This document shows, piece after piece, positions 47,597 through 59,403 of a stretch of 64,000 nucleotides of DNA (position 1 is the stretch's first letter; each line of letters begins with the position of its first letter). A program made the translations under genes and the position numbers. This stretch comes from Gamarada debralockiae (taxonomy: Eukaryota; Ascomycota; Leotiomycetes; Helotiales; Hyphodiscaceae), in the NCBI GenBank assembly GCA_002803225.1, contig NXFV01000325.1:1-64000 (forward strand). Reading direction: 5' to 3'. Under the pieces are notes generated by a model. The model searched no databases, was not told the origin of the DNA, and was given only the letters and a program-made list of their open reading frames with translations.

Positions 47597-48766
47597 TTAT
47601 GCGGAGCAGAACCACTTCATGAAGTCGTGATTCAGCATATGGTCGAAATGGACCATTGCTTGAAGTGGCAGCATACCCCGATAGTTTGGTCTGATTGGCT
47701 GCAGTTGCGTTGGCAGTTTCGCATAATCATTTATGATCGCAAGATCTAAAGATGTCATGCCGTCAACTGGAGCATGGGTGAATTGTTGCCCTGAACATAA
47801 CAAACGTCGCAACTAAGTTTTACTCCTGTTGGACGCACGAAAGATTTGTTTTCAAACACTGCTCCCAACAATCCAACGATGCGATTCTCGTTTTGCAAAA
47901 GGAAAGAACAGTTCGTCGCATCGTCATCCCAACTTCCCTTGATACTCTCCCCCCCGCCCGGGAATGAAGGTTAAATTTTTGGCTGTGCCACCCGCCAAAA
48001 ATTTAACATTCATTTAGGAAGAGGGGGGAGAGTACTGGACCCTTACTTCACGTTTCACAACGAGGAAGGTCATGAAAAGCGAGCGGGGGAACATGGGGCC
48101 CTATATGTGCATCTCATTAAGATGTTCACCCGCCCATGTCATGTCTCAGAAAATCAACACACCCTTGCCCCAGAACCCCAATTGATCTTATTCGCTTCCA
48201 CCAAAAGTTAATTGAGCTGTAAGCGAGGTTGTGGTGGCTGCCACCTTCATTCCAAGAAAATGAGCCAGTGCAGCCAATGGGACGAGAGGCCCGTAGTGCC
48301 CGTTGGCAATGGCTGATGGACTCTCTTGATCTGGAAAAGCAATTATTTCTCTTGGGATTTGTGGCTGCGGCGAGGCATTGCTTTCTTTATTGCCGAGAGG
48401 AAATCGGGAAGGCCACTCGGGTGAGCGTGCCGTGCTTTCAAGTGAGGGGCCGATGAGAGTGACAGGGGTCACACGTGGTTATTCTTCGGAGACGGGAGAG
48501 GGCAGGAAATGAAGATATCAGGGACCGGATCCTGCTGCCTGGAGGAGGTTCATCGGCTTTCATCGAATTCTCACTGTCAGTCTCTCTGACTGCGAAGTCG
48601 CCAGCCCGAACAGGAAGCGGCTCGAAAGCCTCAGTTGTGCCACAAGGTCACAAATTCCCAAGGTCGTTTCTTTCTTTCCATCCATCTCCACATCGGCTCC
48701 GTATTGGACCAGGGCAATCACAAATGTGACGCCAAAGGCTATCCTGGCCTTCCAAATACTATCCAT
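47597..48766 (-). pseudogene. Probable ankyrin-repeat gene relic
   Basis: On the minus strand three ankyrin-like pieces occur in order but in different frames: VIALVQYGADVEMDGKKETT (about 48630-48720), SAIANGHYGPLVPLAALAHF (about 48240-48310) and VDGMTSLDLAIINDYAKLPT (about 47700-47765). The motifs match loop-helix parts of the ankyrin consensus. The intervening sequence is not continuous and contains a 92-bp hairpin, so a functional gene is unlikely. Alternatively some pieces are chance resemblance. Confidence 0.33.
47943..48034. repeat. 92-bp TA-flanked hairpin
   Basis: Left arm TACTCTCCCCCC...GGTTAAATTTTTGGC pairs with right arm GCCAAAAATTTAAC...GGGGGGAGAGTA around a 10-base loop. The outer 12 bp and inner 13 bp are perfect; the middle is imperfect. 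It has TA at both ends. It may be a tiny foldback element or a structured transcript. Confidence 0.7.
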
Positions 48767-49063
48767 TAGGTGGCAGGTCTGTGATTATGGAAGAGATGGA
48801 AAATTGGGTAGTGACTGAGTTCGAGATGCTGCTTGCGCTGCTAGGCCCTCAGTGAAGAATCAATGTTTGCTCTGGTCTGGCATCAGGGATGCTCGACAGG
48901 AAGATCTCAAGCCCCTGGATCTCCATGTACCAAAGACTCCGCTCTATTGATCATTCCGCACTGAATAATATCATTCCTTATTCACATAACATCTTCGAAA
49001 TGTCATCCTTCCTCACCATAGCGAACACGAGTCCATCATCTTCTCGGTGGTCCCGCCTCAAGT
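48767..49063. other. Intergenic, 3' of CFEM pseudogene
   Basis: No supported gene. The final codons of the pseudogene tail may run slightly into this stretch. Confidence 0.4.
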
Positions 49064-49912
49064 TCAGAGGCAACGTGGCTGGCCGGTAGATTCTCCAGCT
49101 CTGCGATACTCATTTCTATATTTCTCGTTCCCTTCTTTTCCACTGTTCCAGCAGGCCAGCATGCAGCTCCGCTTTTCCTCCCAAAGCATTCGACCCGGCT
49201 TCAGCATTCGATACGGAGCTTCCCGCTGTCGTCGCCGTCCGATTGAAAACCTTGCTACGAGAGCAATAACGAACACAACGCCGACGACCACTCCAACAAT
49301 CCAAGCTTCACTCTTTGAGTGATGAGCTGTAGTCAGAACAGCGGACCGGTTTGAAGAGGAGTTTGAGACACTACTCTACGACTCCGAAGCCACACTTTCC
49401 GATGTCCCAGTTCTCGTGGTCCATTGAGCAACCACCGAGGCCGCGCTCCAGCTCGTTGGTGTGCTTGAATGTGAAGTCTCAGTCGTGGATGAAGCCAGGG
49501 TCATTGAAGCAGCCTGACTAGCCTGCCGTGATGTCGTCGTTGTACCGTCGTTGGACTCATGCTCGATACCACAGCAGCGGGCGTAATTTGCACATCACTC
49601 GCGGTCTTCGAATATGAGTCGCACAAATGAAGGCCAACCGAAGCAGCGGCTGCAAGTTTTTGTTCGTTGCATGCTCAGAGTAGGCATGGTGCTACGGCCT
49701 GTTGAATAGCGGAGAAACCTGAGCCGCACTCGCAGGCTTCGTCGGAAGTACCACAGCCTGCGATTGAGATTGCCGACGTAAGGCATGGTATTGAAACCTG
49801 CGTTAGAATTTAGATTTGAAAGTTTTGGACCTAATACTTACGGCACAGGCAGGCTCGGCACCGAAGTTTTGGGCTGAAGGTTGAGGACCGCGAGGAGGTA
49901 TGTCGCCTTCAT
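49064..49912 (-). pseudogene. Decayed CFEM-domain single-pass membrane protein
   Basis: A start at 49912 (MKATYLLAV) gives a signal-peptide-like opening, then the frame must shift to read QPSAQNFGAEPACA. A GT-AG intron (49796-49844 approximately) leads to a CFEM domain: CLTSAISIAGCGTSDEACEC, FSAIQQAVAPCLL, a premature TGA, then ACNEQKLAAAASVGLHLC. Another shift leads to a Ser/Thr-rich stalk with a second internal stop (SVASES then TAG). A transmembrane helix (WIVGVVVGVVFVIALVARF) and a further shifted cytoplasmic tail follow. The domain order CFEM-stalk-TM-tail is normal; at least two stops and two shifts are not. CFEM proteins bind haem or act at the cell surface; this copy cannot. Confidence 0.8.
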
Positions 49913-50284
49913 TTTTTCTGGATCTAGGGCTTGCTACCTCGTTATATTTGTTGCTTCTACCGGAATTCTGTCGTTATGACTGATGAAAAAGGTCACGTCT
50001 AAAGTTACATAGCAGATTCATGTGTCGCGACCCAGCGCGACTCCCTACGCTTTACGTCTTTCCCTAAGAATGTCTCAAAATATACGAGCTAAAGTTTAGC
50101 TGAAGAGAACAGTCCAATTGCAGTCAAACACACGCGATGTGGATGGACGTTTTCATCTCCAAGAAGTAGTCATATTGGGTGGTGGCCCTCAGGTGCTATA
50201 TGGACAGGTAGTTCTGGCCGCAGCCAATCCTTGGCGATGGCTCATTATAACCCGCAACGAAAGCGAAGGCTCCTCAGACCCGCC
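49913..50284. other. Intergenic between CFEM relic and permease 3' end
   Basis: No gene seen. It holds the upstream region of the CFEM pseudogene and the 3' flank of the permease. Confidence 0.45.
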
Positions 50285-51967
50285 CTATATCGTATATACA
50301 AATTCAGGATTCTCCCTGTCGGTCAAGTCCAAAAATTCCTGCTTGTCCAACTTCTTGTATCCTGGTCGTGCCCTGATAGCCTCGTTCTTCTTGTTCAATC
50401 TTCTGTAATACCAGAGGATGAAACACAGATCCAACAAGCAAATTCCCCAACACACTAATATGGTGATCTCAGCAGGCACATATCTTGGTTTGTCTTTCGG
50501 TCGGAATGTTTGCGGTCCGATGATGTTACCTGTGCAGTATCCGATGAGATACATAGCAGCCACGGTCGTTTTCTTCGTGTAGCCGGCGACATTGCTGGAG
50601 AGGAGTGAGAGCAATGCGACAAAAGCGGTCGGCGAGGATTGGGTCAGGTAGTACCCTGCCAGACGACCTTTCGAGTTGGATAGTGGGAGGCAGACAATGA
50701 GGAGCATGCCGAGCATGGAAGCTGCTATTCCGGACATTCCCAAAATAATGCGATTTCCAAATCGATCACCAAGGTAGCCACATGTGATGAGAAAGACGAT
50801 CTCAACTGCTCCGCCTGGAGTTCCGTACAAGAGCGATTGATCCGCAGTGTAGCCGAAGGAAACAATGAGCTGGGAAAAGAAGTTTGTTATTCCGCCTGCA
50901 ATCATTAGCTGTATGCTGAAAAGTAAAAAGGCGTGGTTCCTACCGTTTGGAATATCAGAGATCAGAGCTAAAAAGAAGAATGCCCAGCTCATGGGATCCA
51001 GCAACGCCTCTTTCAACTGATACATCTTGAAGTGCTTGTTTCCGACCCCCTGCTGATTCTTTCTGATCCTTTCGATAGCCATCAATCGTTCTGTTGGGTT
51101 GAGGAATCTTGCATTAAGTTGATTGTCGGGCATGAAATAGAGAAAGACGCATCCAACGGCAGTCGTGAGTAATCCAATCAATAGGAAGACAACCTTCCAT
51201 GGCTCGATTGAAGACCCGTGCTTCTTGAGGCCTGTAGAGATACCGTAGGCAACCAAACCACCGAAGATCTGTGCAAATCCGTTGAAGCTGAACCAAATTC
51301 CCGTTCTTGTCCCCTGCTCCTTTCTTGTGTACCATTGTGAAGTGAATAACGCGAATCCAGGAGTTACGGCTGCCTCGAATACTCCTAGGAAGAAACGCAC
51401 TGCCACTGCTCCCGCGAAGTTTTTTGTAGCTGCCATGCAGCAGAGAGTCAAGCCCCACATTATGACATTGAAGGAGGACCATTTCGCGAGCGGTAGACGT
51501 TGGAGGAGTCGATTTGTTGGGTATTCCCATGCCAAGTATCCAATATAGAACATAGATCCGAGCCACTGGTAGTTTGTGCCCTTCAAATGTATGTCCGTTT
51601 GCAATCCCATAATACTAGCATATGAGAGGGTAGTCTTATCGAGGTAATTGAGGCCGTACACGACACAGAGCATCTACGAGGTTAACCGTCAGCTACGATA
51701 CGGCAATTGAGGGTGAAAGAAGCGTACAGGCATGAGGTTCAGGTCGATTTTCCTCAACAGTTCCTTCTCCATCTCTGGCGTCATCACAATTGTCTCCCCT
51801 TCATGGCCTTCGAAAGCCTTCAACGCCTCGTCTCCATCATTTGGATCGGCGTGTATGAACATTGCGTCCTTGACCTCGCCATCGCCGTATGTCGTGCTGC
51901 AGCTCAATTCTGCCACCTTCTCGGGATCATCAGAGGACCCTCCGTGCGTCTTCTCCATGTCTACCAT
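50285..51967 (-). CDS. Dal5/allantoate-permease-like MFS transporter
   Basis: Plasma-membrane proton symporter of the anion:cation symporter (allantoate permease) family; substrates of relatives are ureides, vitamins or organic anions. Exons complement(50285..50895, 50944..51673, 51728..51967) give 526 residues. The family block NYLDKTTLSYASIMGLQTDI starts TM1, followed by YIGYLAWEYPTNRLLQRLP and RFFLGVFEAAVTPGFALFTS. The 48-bp intron 2 is a multiple of three with no stop, but removing it restores SDIPNGGITNFFSQLIVSFG, the expected family sequence. The start at 51967 is the first Met; a second lies 9 bases later (MEKTHGG). Three GATA motifs upstream agree with nitrogen control. The gene is intact. 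Confidence 0.92.
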
Positions 51968-52155
51968 CTTGCCCGGTTCGTTGATTGCAACTTATCGCCT
52001 GTTTGATCAATTGTACCACGATTGGGGGACTGGATGCTTTTCACTGCCGGACAGAAGAGAGGAGAGCAATTTGAGAAGCAATTGCACAGCACGATGAGGG
52101 GAAGATGAGGATATGTATGACGGGAAACCTCCAGAGAGGGGCAATTTACCTAAGG

Positions 52156-52180
52156 AGATAATCCCTAGTTATCTTATCTA
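52156..52180. promoter_or_regulatory. Three clustered GATA motifs upstream of the permease
   Basis: GATAA at 52157-52161, TTATC at 52169-52173 and TTATC at 52174-52178, about 190-210 bp upstream of the permease start. AreA/NIT2-type GATA factors bind paired HGATAR sites in front of nitrogen-uptake genes, so nitrogen catabolite control is a reasonable reading. Binding is not shown. Confidence 0.5.
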
Positions 52181-53842
52181 TGAACTCTCCTCACGAGGCA
52201 TGTCGTCGTCCATGCAGATCCCCGCACCTGAAGGCTGGATGACAGAAGATAGTGGGAGACTTCTTGGCCGCGGCGGATTATGACGCCCTGGCGGCCCCAA
52301 TCATATTTGAAAGCTCTTTGTCAACCTCGGATTTCCTGCATCCTCGAGGAAGTAAAGATCCGCGATATTGCCGTTCTCGGTGCTTTCTAGGGAGAGGATG
52401 CAAGGTGCCAGTGGTAGATGGTGTGAATAGAACATCGTCCGGATGAGCCAAACAGGAAGGTTACTCGTAGAGAGAGGAGAAGTGATAAGAGAGTGCTGAC
52501 TCGTGACGGAGAAGTTCCGCAAACAAATTATGCAACCCCGCGCTGAAGTCTCCACTCCTTAGGCGGCTTTCATTACCCGCAAAACATCCCAAGCTTATCG
52601 ATATCGATAGGCCAAGCCCGGCCCAGCCCGACTGGCCGGCATCACGTGAGCGCTCGGCACGTGTGTTTCTCCGTTTTCTCCTTTTCATCAAAAACAATTC
52701 TCGTGGGCGCTGGTTGACAAATTCCATCTTCATTTCTGGTCTTTTGATTGGGAGAACGAACGCTGTAATTTCATAATGGAAGTCCCATACCGCATCATCC
52801 AGGGGAACGGCTCCTTGAGGGAGATGAAGTTTCTGCTCTTGTTTCGCAGCCTGAACGCCAGGTTCAGGCGCGTTGTCGCTCAACTTCCATTCCTTCCTCC
52901 CACAATATCAACGACTTGACTTCAGCCCATCCTTTCATATCCATAATAGTACGAGATCAATAACCCGTTTTCTCACTCCATTCGTTCAAATTTCTTCATC
53001 TAAATATTTTGAATTCGTCTTGTCTTTGGGGTTTGCGAAAGTCTTTCTCGAAGTCTCGCTCTCTCGCTCGTGCGTGCTCCGAGTTTCAGACGCCGAGACC
53101 TGAGGCTGAGAACGTTTGAAGTCGGCAATCACCAACGAAAGGGACGAACCCAATGTTATGCAAATGCCGAAATCACAGCATGCTCATTCGTCCGAAAATC
53201 TTTGCACCGCGTCATCCAGAGCTTCTTTCCGCCTTTGAGTACACACGGAGCGCATGGAGAGCCCGTTCAATCCTTGGGGGTAGCTCGGAAAAGGTCAAGA
53301 TCCGTTATGCTTAATCCCCAGACATGTCAAACCTCAAAGGCGATACACAGCCCCAATTCATCCCTCCTTTTCTAGTCACGCTTCGGGACGGAGAGCTCCC
53401 AGATGCTTCTTACAAGCTTCTCTCCCCTGTTCAGTTTATTTTCGGCTTCGGCAGCTCGTCACAACATGCTGTGTTCTTGGCTGAGACGTCGTCCCCCGTC
53501 CCAACTTTGCTTCTCAGTGGCCATCTTCAGACGGTCTCATGAATCGAGCGCGGGGTTTTCCACTGGGCATGCTTGTGTCTCCAAGATGATTGCTGCCCTT
53601 CAGACTCAGGAGGTTTCGAACCATCTGAATTTGCAGTTCTTATAAGAACTCGTCGATAACTTTAAGTTCGCCGATCCTTTCGACCACTTGTTCAACTTTG
53701 GCATCATTCTCTTCTAATACGTACGCCTAGTATTCATTCGTTACTGCTGGCAGCTGCGGCGTCCTTTCTTTATCATTACTTTTTAACTTCTCGTCATTGC
53801 TCGTATTCATCATTCTTACATATTTACATCCCCACAACCACG
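52181..53842. other. Intergenic region between permease and Kre9-like gene
   Basis: No supported gene. It has pyrimidine-rich leader sequence near 53690-53842 before the Kre9-like start. A 140-codon minus frame at 52461-52883 starts from TTG, not ATG, and looks like chance. Confidence 0.45.
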
Positions 53843-54912
53843 ATGCGCTCAACACTCTTTTCCATCTTGGCTCTTGGCCTTTCAGCCCTTGTTGATGCCA
53901 CCTTCTCGAGTCCAAAGTCGGGCGACCAATGGACAAAGGGCAAAAGCCAAGCGATTTCATGGGACAATTCTGGAATGGCTTCGAGCTGCGATATCCACCT
54001 TGTACCAGCAGGCGCCAAAGACACCACAACTATCATCTCCGAGATCGCTCTGGGTGTGAGCAACAGTGGCTCTTATTCCTGGACGCCGGATTCCTCAATC
54101 TCGGTCTCAGAGGCTGAGATCATCATCATCGACTCCAAAAAGGTTACTATCGTCTCAGATGTATTTGCGCTCATCAGTGCGAGTGGATCGTACAACAGCG
54201 GTGGTTCATACAACAGCGGCGGTTCATACAATAACGGCGGTTCATACAATAACGGCGGTTCATACAATAACGGCGGTTCATACAATAACGGCGGCTCGTA
54301 CAACAGCGGTGGTTCATACAACAGCGGCGGTTCATACAATAACGGCGGCTCATACAACAACGGATACGATAGTGGGGACAAGACAACGAAGTCCAAATCT
54401 CAGGAGACCAAAACGAAAGCAACGATAAATCTGTACACGCACGAATCCCACACGAAGACTTATGAGACCCAGGGACATGAGACGAAGACCAAGGGCAGCG
54501 GCGGCGAATATGTAAGTTCCCATGATCGCTCTTCGCGTCTTCAAATGCTGACCAAACTAAGACATCTTTCCTCACTATCGGGGTCAACGGCGGTTACCAT
54601 ACTGGGTCTACGAGTTTGACCACGGTCCAAGTGACTACCACGGTCGCGGGAGCACTTACCACCTACGCCATGACGACGAGCATTGCACCTCCTGTAGTCA
54701 TGACGACAAGCATTGCACCTCCTGTAGCCATCACAACCGGGACACCCCCAACTTACACCCCGGTGGTAGTCAGCAACTCGAGCGCCACTCTCGCCGTCAA
54801 CGCCACGCCAACGGCAATCACGTTCACAGGCGCTGCTCCTTCGTCTCAAAGCACCTTCTACGGTGCAGCAATGGGATGTGTTGTGGGACTGGCAGCGATG
54901 CTGTTACTATGA
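53843..54912 (+). CDS. Kre9/Knh1-like GPI-anchored wall protein with GSYN repeats
   Basis: Cell-surface protein of the Ser/Thr-rich Kre9/Knh1 N-terminal family, linked to beta-glucan assembly. Exons 53843..54511 and 54562..54912 (50-bp GT-AG intron) give 339 residues. The signal peptide covers about residues 1-19 (MRSTLFSILALGLSALVDA). The Kre9/Knh1 domain spans 20-112 (SPKSGDQWTKGKSQAISWDN, SGSYSWTPDSSI). Residues 115-174 are ten tandem GSYN(S/N)G units. A Lys/Thr-rich segment and a Thr-rich region with two copies of MTTSIAPPV follow. The C-terminal hydrophobic tail (MGCVVGLAAMLLL) after small residues looks like a GPI signal. Family members lack the GSYN block, so it is likely lineage-specific and length-variable. 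Confidence 0.88.
54185..54364 (+). repeat. Ten 18-bp coding repeats (GSYN(S/N)G)
   Basis: Ten head-to-tail units of GG(T/C/A)-TC-TA-AA-AC/AGC-GG encode GSYNSG or GSYNNG, all in frame inside the Kre9-like gene. Units differ mainly at the fifth codon (AGC or AAC) and at silent sites. Confidence 0.93.
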
Positions 54913-56721
54913 GAAACGAAACATGTTTTGGAGTTTGGGTTTAGGAAGAAGGCATTCTGTTCACCCTTGTGGTCTGCTATGATGGACGGTCGATCCGTCT
55001 TTGTAATTCAGAGCTGGCCATCACTTACATGGGGCCATTAGGTAGCTCTGGGAGCATTTGGTTGATACCAGAATATATTTATTGTGTACTTATGTTGTTC
55101 CGAAAGCGTGATGAAGTGAAGACTACGGAGGTACCTTAAACCCAACTTAAGACAAGCCACCCCTTCTATCAACCTCAAACCGTTCAACGTTTCTGCGAAC
55201 ATTTCAGAAGACGGGAATATGAAACAGTAATACTAAAGTTGAGAAAGCTTTCGTTGATTTGAAGTCAAAGCTAGCCCTCAATCTCACCCGGAACCGAATT
55301 TTCGTAACGGTCTACCGAACACCGAATCCTCTTCGCCGACGTCCAGTACCCGAGGACAACATAAATACTCGGAACCAACACCTCGATTCATCTTCGTACA
55401 TCTCACTCACCTAGTACAATCAACTGTCACATCTGACTCATGTTCAAAATAGGGAATTGCTCAATCCCATATACGGTTCTATATCCGATAATACGCGTCT
55501 GACTTCCGTTGGGTCCCGCTGTCACGGGTTGCACCGCTGCAAGGCTGACACCGCGATTTCTACTTCCGTCGCCATTTTTGCGATCTTGAGAGCAGAACGA
55601 AGAACGAAACGTTCGATGCACAATACCCAGATTAACTTATGAATTCACAAACGCCATTTTGACAAATACTGAGAGCATTCGGCCTTCGCGCAAAGATGTA
55701 CACCGAACAAGTCTCTTTCGATGATGGAAAATCAGGTTCAACATATCCGCGCTCGGCGGTCGAAATGCTGGGCACTGGAGTGACATCGAGGGCAGGCCTG
55801 ACTGAAGTACTTCGTACCCGCCGGACCAGTGAATCAGGCCTTCTAAAGTCCGAAAACTCCATTGTCAGACCGGGATTTTTCAGATATGCTTCTTTACCTA
55901 TTGCGCCTTTCGCCAATGGAAGGGCGCCGTGAAGCGGCGTGGCGGCTGAAAGATTACGCCGACCCTGGACGAGAACTTTGGCATGAAGGAGATTCCCGCC
56001 AAGCCACATCGCCAATCAAAGAGAGCCTCAAAGCCTTGCGAGAGCTAAGCGCACTGTTGCGTTGCATGCAAGTAAGCACTTGTACGGTTCCTCCTTTCGC
56101 GAGAAAGAGCGCCTGATAGCTGGTGCTGCCCTTACGGTGTGATTATTGGGTGTCGATAGGCTTTATTACGACCTCAAGATTGGGCTTGCGATACAGTACC
56201 GGACTCCGGTCCCTGCTTCTTTTGACTCATAGACGAGAAATTAGTAATGGAGGGTGTCGGACTTGTGTGCTTTGGGACCAAGTGCCTGTTTTCTTACAGT
56301 AGACACCTGAGATTGTCCGTGGCTTTGGTATCAGGCAAGAAAAAAGCTGATTGGAACCATTGGAGATGTCGTTACGAGTCGGCATTCGATTACCAATTTT
56401 GTCCGGCCGCCTTTGTTGAGGGTGCACATCATTCTTGACGCCCACTTTGCTAAGTAGTCACTTCGTATCTTTCTTTTTGTGGGGGTGGGGTCCCAGTTTT
56501 CTATATATCCAGACATTCAGCACGGTTGCTTTTTAATTTTGCCTCGAGCTAGACTAGTCTTTCTCAACTGCATCTTTATCTCTTTGTAGCGTGCCAGTAT
56601 CTAGCTTCAGCCTCTTCTTTACTAGCTCTACTTCTTCAGCCACGAATTCTTTGAAGAAACAGGCCCTATCGTTTATATCAAGCCTACGTCCATTTAACTT
56701 TCAAATATTTCAGGAATAGAT
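54913..56721. other. Intergenic region upstream of the DHA2 transporter
   Basis: No supported gene. It contains a possible MITE terminus relic (TACGGAGGTACC at 55122-55134) and the promoter of the transporter. Confidence 0.45.
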
Positions 56722-58649
56722 ATGATGGACGACACTGGAGATAAGCATATCATCTCCCCTGAAAAGGAGGAGGACTCTGGAATCACTACACCCAGCAACG
56801 ATTACCTCTCGGCTCCAGAAAAGAACACCGGCGATATTTCTGGAAATGCTTCAGTCGAAGGAGGCAACGAAACCGATAACGAGAAGCAAACACAAGTTAT
56901 TGAAGAGGAGAAACCTCCGCGAGATATCGGAGGATGGCAGTGGGTTGTCGTCGTTCTCGCAGTAAGCAAATTTCCCGAGTCGTTTATTCACTATTCCGTG
57001 GCAATTGGCGAGTTCTACTCCCTGAATCGTACTCTCAAACAAATATCTTTTTGAATAGGATATAGGATATTGTCTCGGAACTTCCGAGAGTTCTCTCGAC
57101 TCTGCCCTTCTTCCTTTATGGAGCAAATGCTGAGTCCGAGATCTTATAGATCCTGAGCTCGACCTTTTTATTCGCACTCGACAACACCATCGTCGCAGAT
57201 ATCCAGCCAGTCATCGTCACACACTTCAACTCCGTCGGCAAACTCACATGGCTCTCTGTTGCTTTCCTCATCGGTGCCGCAGCCACGAACTTGGTTTGGG
57301 GTAAGATCTTTGGGCAATTTAACTCAAAGTTCACGTATATGTTTTGCGTCTTCCTCTTCGAACTCGGCTCTGCGGTCTGCGGCGCGGCTCCATCAATGGA
57401 TGCTTTGATCATCGGACGTGCGATCTGTGGTGTAGGAGGATCTGGAATGTATGTCGGTGTCATGACTTTACTTGCCGCAACAACCACCATGCATGAGCGC
57501 CCCATGTATGTCGGAGGGACTGGCCTCACCTGGGGTCTGGGTACAGTCCTGGGTCCCATCATCGGAGGAGCCTTCAGTGTCAGTTCAGCTGGATGGAGAT
57601 GGGCATTTTACATCAACCTCTGTATTGGGGCTGCCTGTGCACCCGTCTACCTCTTCATGCTCCCCAATAAAGACCCACGTCCCGGTGTCACGTTCATGGA
57701 CCGGGCCCGCGAAATGGACTATGTCGGTACAATTCTCACCCTCGGAGCTTTTGTGTCAGGAGTCATGGCTGTCTCTTTCGGCGGCGTCACATATCCTTGG
57801 AACTCCGGCAAGGTCATCGGTCTCTTCGTCTGTTCTGGCGTCCTATTTATCCTTCTCGGCCTCCAACAAGTCTACACCATCTTCACCACCACCAGCCGCC
57901 GCATATTCCCCGTTGAGTTCTTCAAGTCCCGAACTATTCTCATCCTCTTCGCAATGACTGCAGCAGGTGGTACAGCCGTCTTCGTACCTATCTACATGAT
58001 CCCTATCTTCTTCCAATTCACGCGCAATGACTCTGCGCTCGAAGCTGGTGTTCGTCTTCTGCCCTTTATCTTGTTGATGATCTTCGCCGTTATCTCCAAT
58101 GGAGCGATCCTTTCGGCGTATGGATACTACATGCCTTGGTATACACTCGGTGGTCTTCTCGTCCTGACTGGCGGCGCACTCATGTACACGGTCGACCAAA
58201 ATACATCTATTGCCCGCGTCTACGGCTATTCCGTCATCATCGGTTTCGGCAACGGGCTCTTCGCACAAGCTTCCTTCTCCGTTGCTCAAGCCATCGTTAA
58301 CCCGGAACTCATAGCTTCGGCTGTCGGATTCATCACTTGCGCGCAAGTATCCGGTGTCACGATTGCTCTAGCCATCGCAAACTCAGTCTTCCTAAACAAA
58401 TCTCAAACGTCCATCAGTGCGATTTTGCCAGATACGCCCATTGCCGAGATCCAGGCTGCTATTGCGGGCGCGGGATCTGCGTTTGTGAAGAGCTTGAGTC
58501 CGACGGTGAGGGAGGAGGTTTTGAAGGCTATTGTGGGTGCGATGAGCAAGACTTATGTTTTGGTCATCACGGCGGGAAGTTTGGCGGCTGTTTTGAGCTT
58601 GGCGATGAAGAGGGAGAGGCTCTTCATGGCTGTGGGTGCTGCTGCATAG
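56722..58649 (+). CDS. DHA2-family MFS multidrug/toxin efflux transporter
   Basis: Plasma-membrane proton antiporter of the 14-helix DHA2 group, exporting drugs or secondary metabolites. Exons 56722..56961 and 57150..58649 give 579 residues. The intron is 188 bp, long for this window, and a second small exon inside it cannot be excluded, although the direct join VVVLA/ILSSTFLFALDNTIVA matches the family exactly. The acidic N-terminal tail (about 65 residues) precedes TM1. The signature LDNTIVADIQP lies in TM1, GRAICGVGGSGMYVG in TM4, and motif C (GLGTVLGPIIGGAF) in TM5. It stands alone, 40 kb from the PKS relic, so no cluster link is implied. Intact. Confidence 0.92.
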
Positions 58650-59403
58650 GATTCTGTCAAGCGACAATGGATTTAGAAATTTGGACTGAATTTGAGATTC
58701 CCATTGCGTCTGGCGTTTGAGAGGGTTAAATAGTGGATAAATCTAGTAATAATACATCATGTGGTTTGAGAGTTTGTTGCGTACTTTCCCGCTTCGCTGG
58801 GCAGCTAAGCCACTATTCCTTCCACCAGTCCATGTTTGCATTATAAGAACCTTTAATCTCTTATCTTTTTAGGCAAATCTTCCTTTCTCCTCGCTACGAA
58901 ATCACTTCCAAGGCAATTCTAATTTCTACATTATTCTACACCCAGCCAAATTTAGTATCAGCCGTAGCCGCAGCGTTATCCGGTCACGCTCATCCAGCCG
59001 CAATCATTCAACTCGTCCAAGCCTCGTGCATACTTGGTCGAGGACTGATGTGATTGAGATTCAAAGCACATCCTCTCACCGACAAAACCTGTCTCAGCCT
59101 CCCCATTCTGGAGTATCACGTGATATACCAACAGCTTCATTGGCTGTATTGAGATTCGAATAGCAAAAAAGTACTAGCGATTAGTAAGATCTGGCAATGA
59201 ATATTGCATCATTGCAATCATATCTAAAGATCTCCGGCTCATGTCTCCGGTGGTTCACGTGACTGATCTGCAATTTCATCTCCACGCGAATACGCGGTGA
59301 GAGACGCGATACCGCGTCCAGCTCTCATTCAACGTCAAACCACAATTTCAACATCCAATCCAACCCCAAATCAGCACAAAATCCAGACAACAACGGAATC
59401 GCA
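58650..59403. other. Intergenic region
   Basis: No gene supported. Contains the 3' flank of the transporter and the promoter of the MYND gene. Confidence 0.5.

Noticed and set aside
52461..52883. 140-codon minus-strand ORF
   Set aside because: It starts at TTG rather than ATG, has no recognised content and lies in a likely intergenic region.
54073..54396. Repeat-containing frames on the minus strand and in other frames (LLYEPP and TTAVVHT types)
   Set aside because: They are shadows of the in-frame GSYN repeat of the Kre9-like gene.
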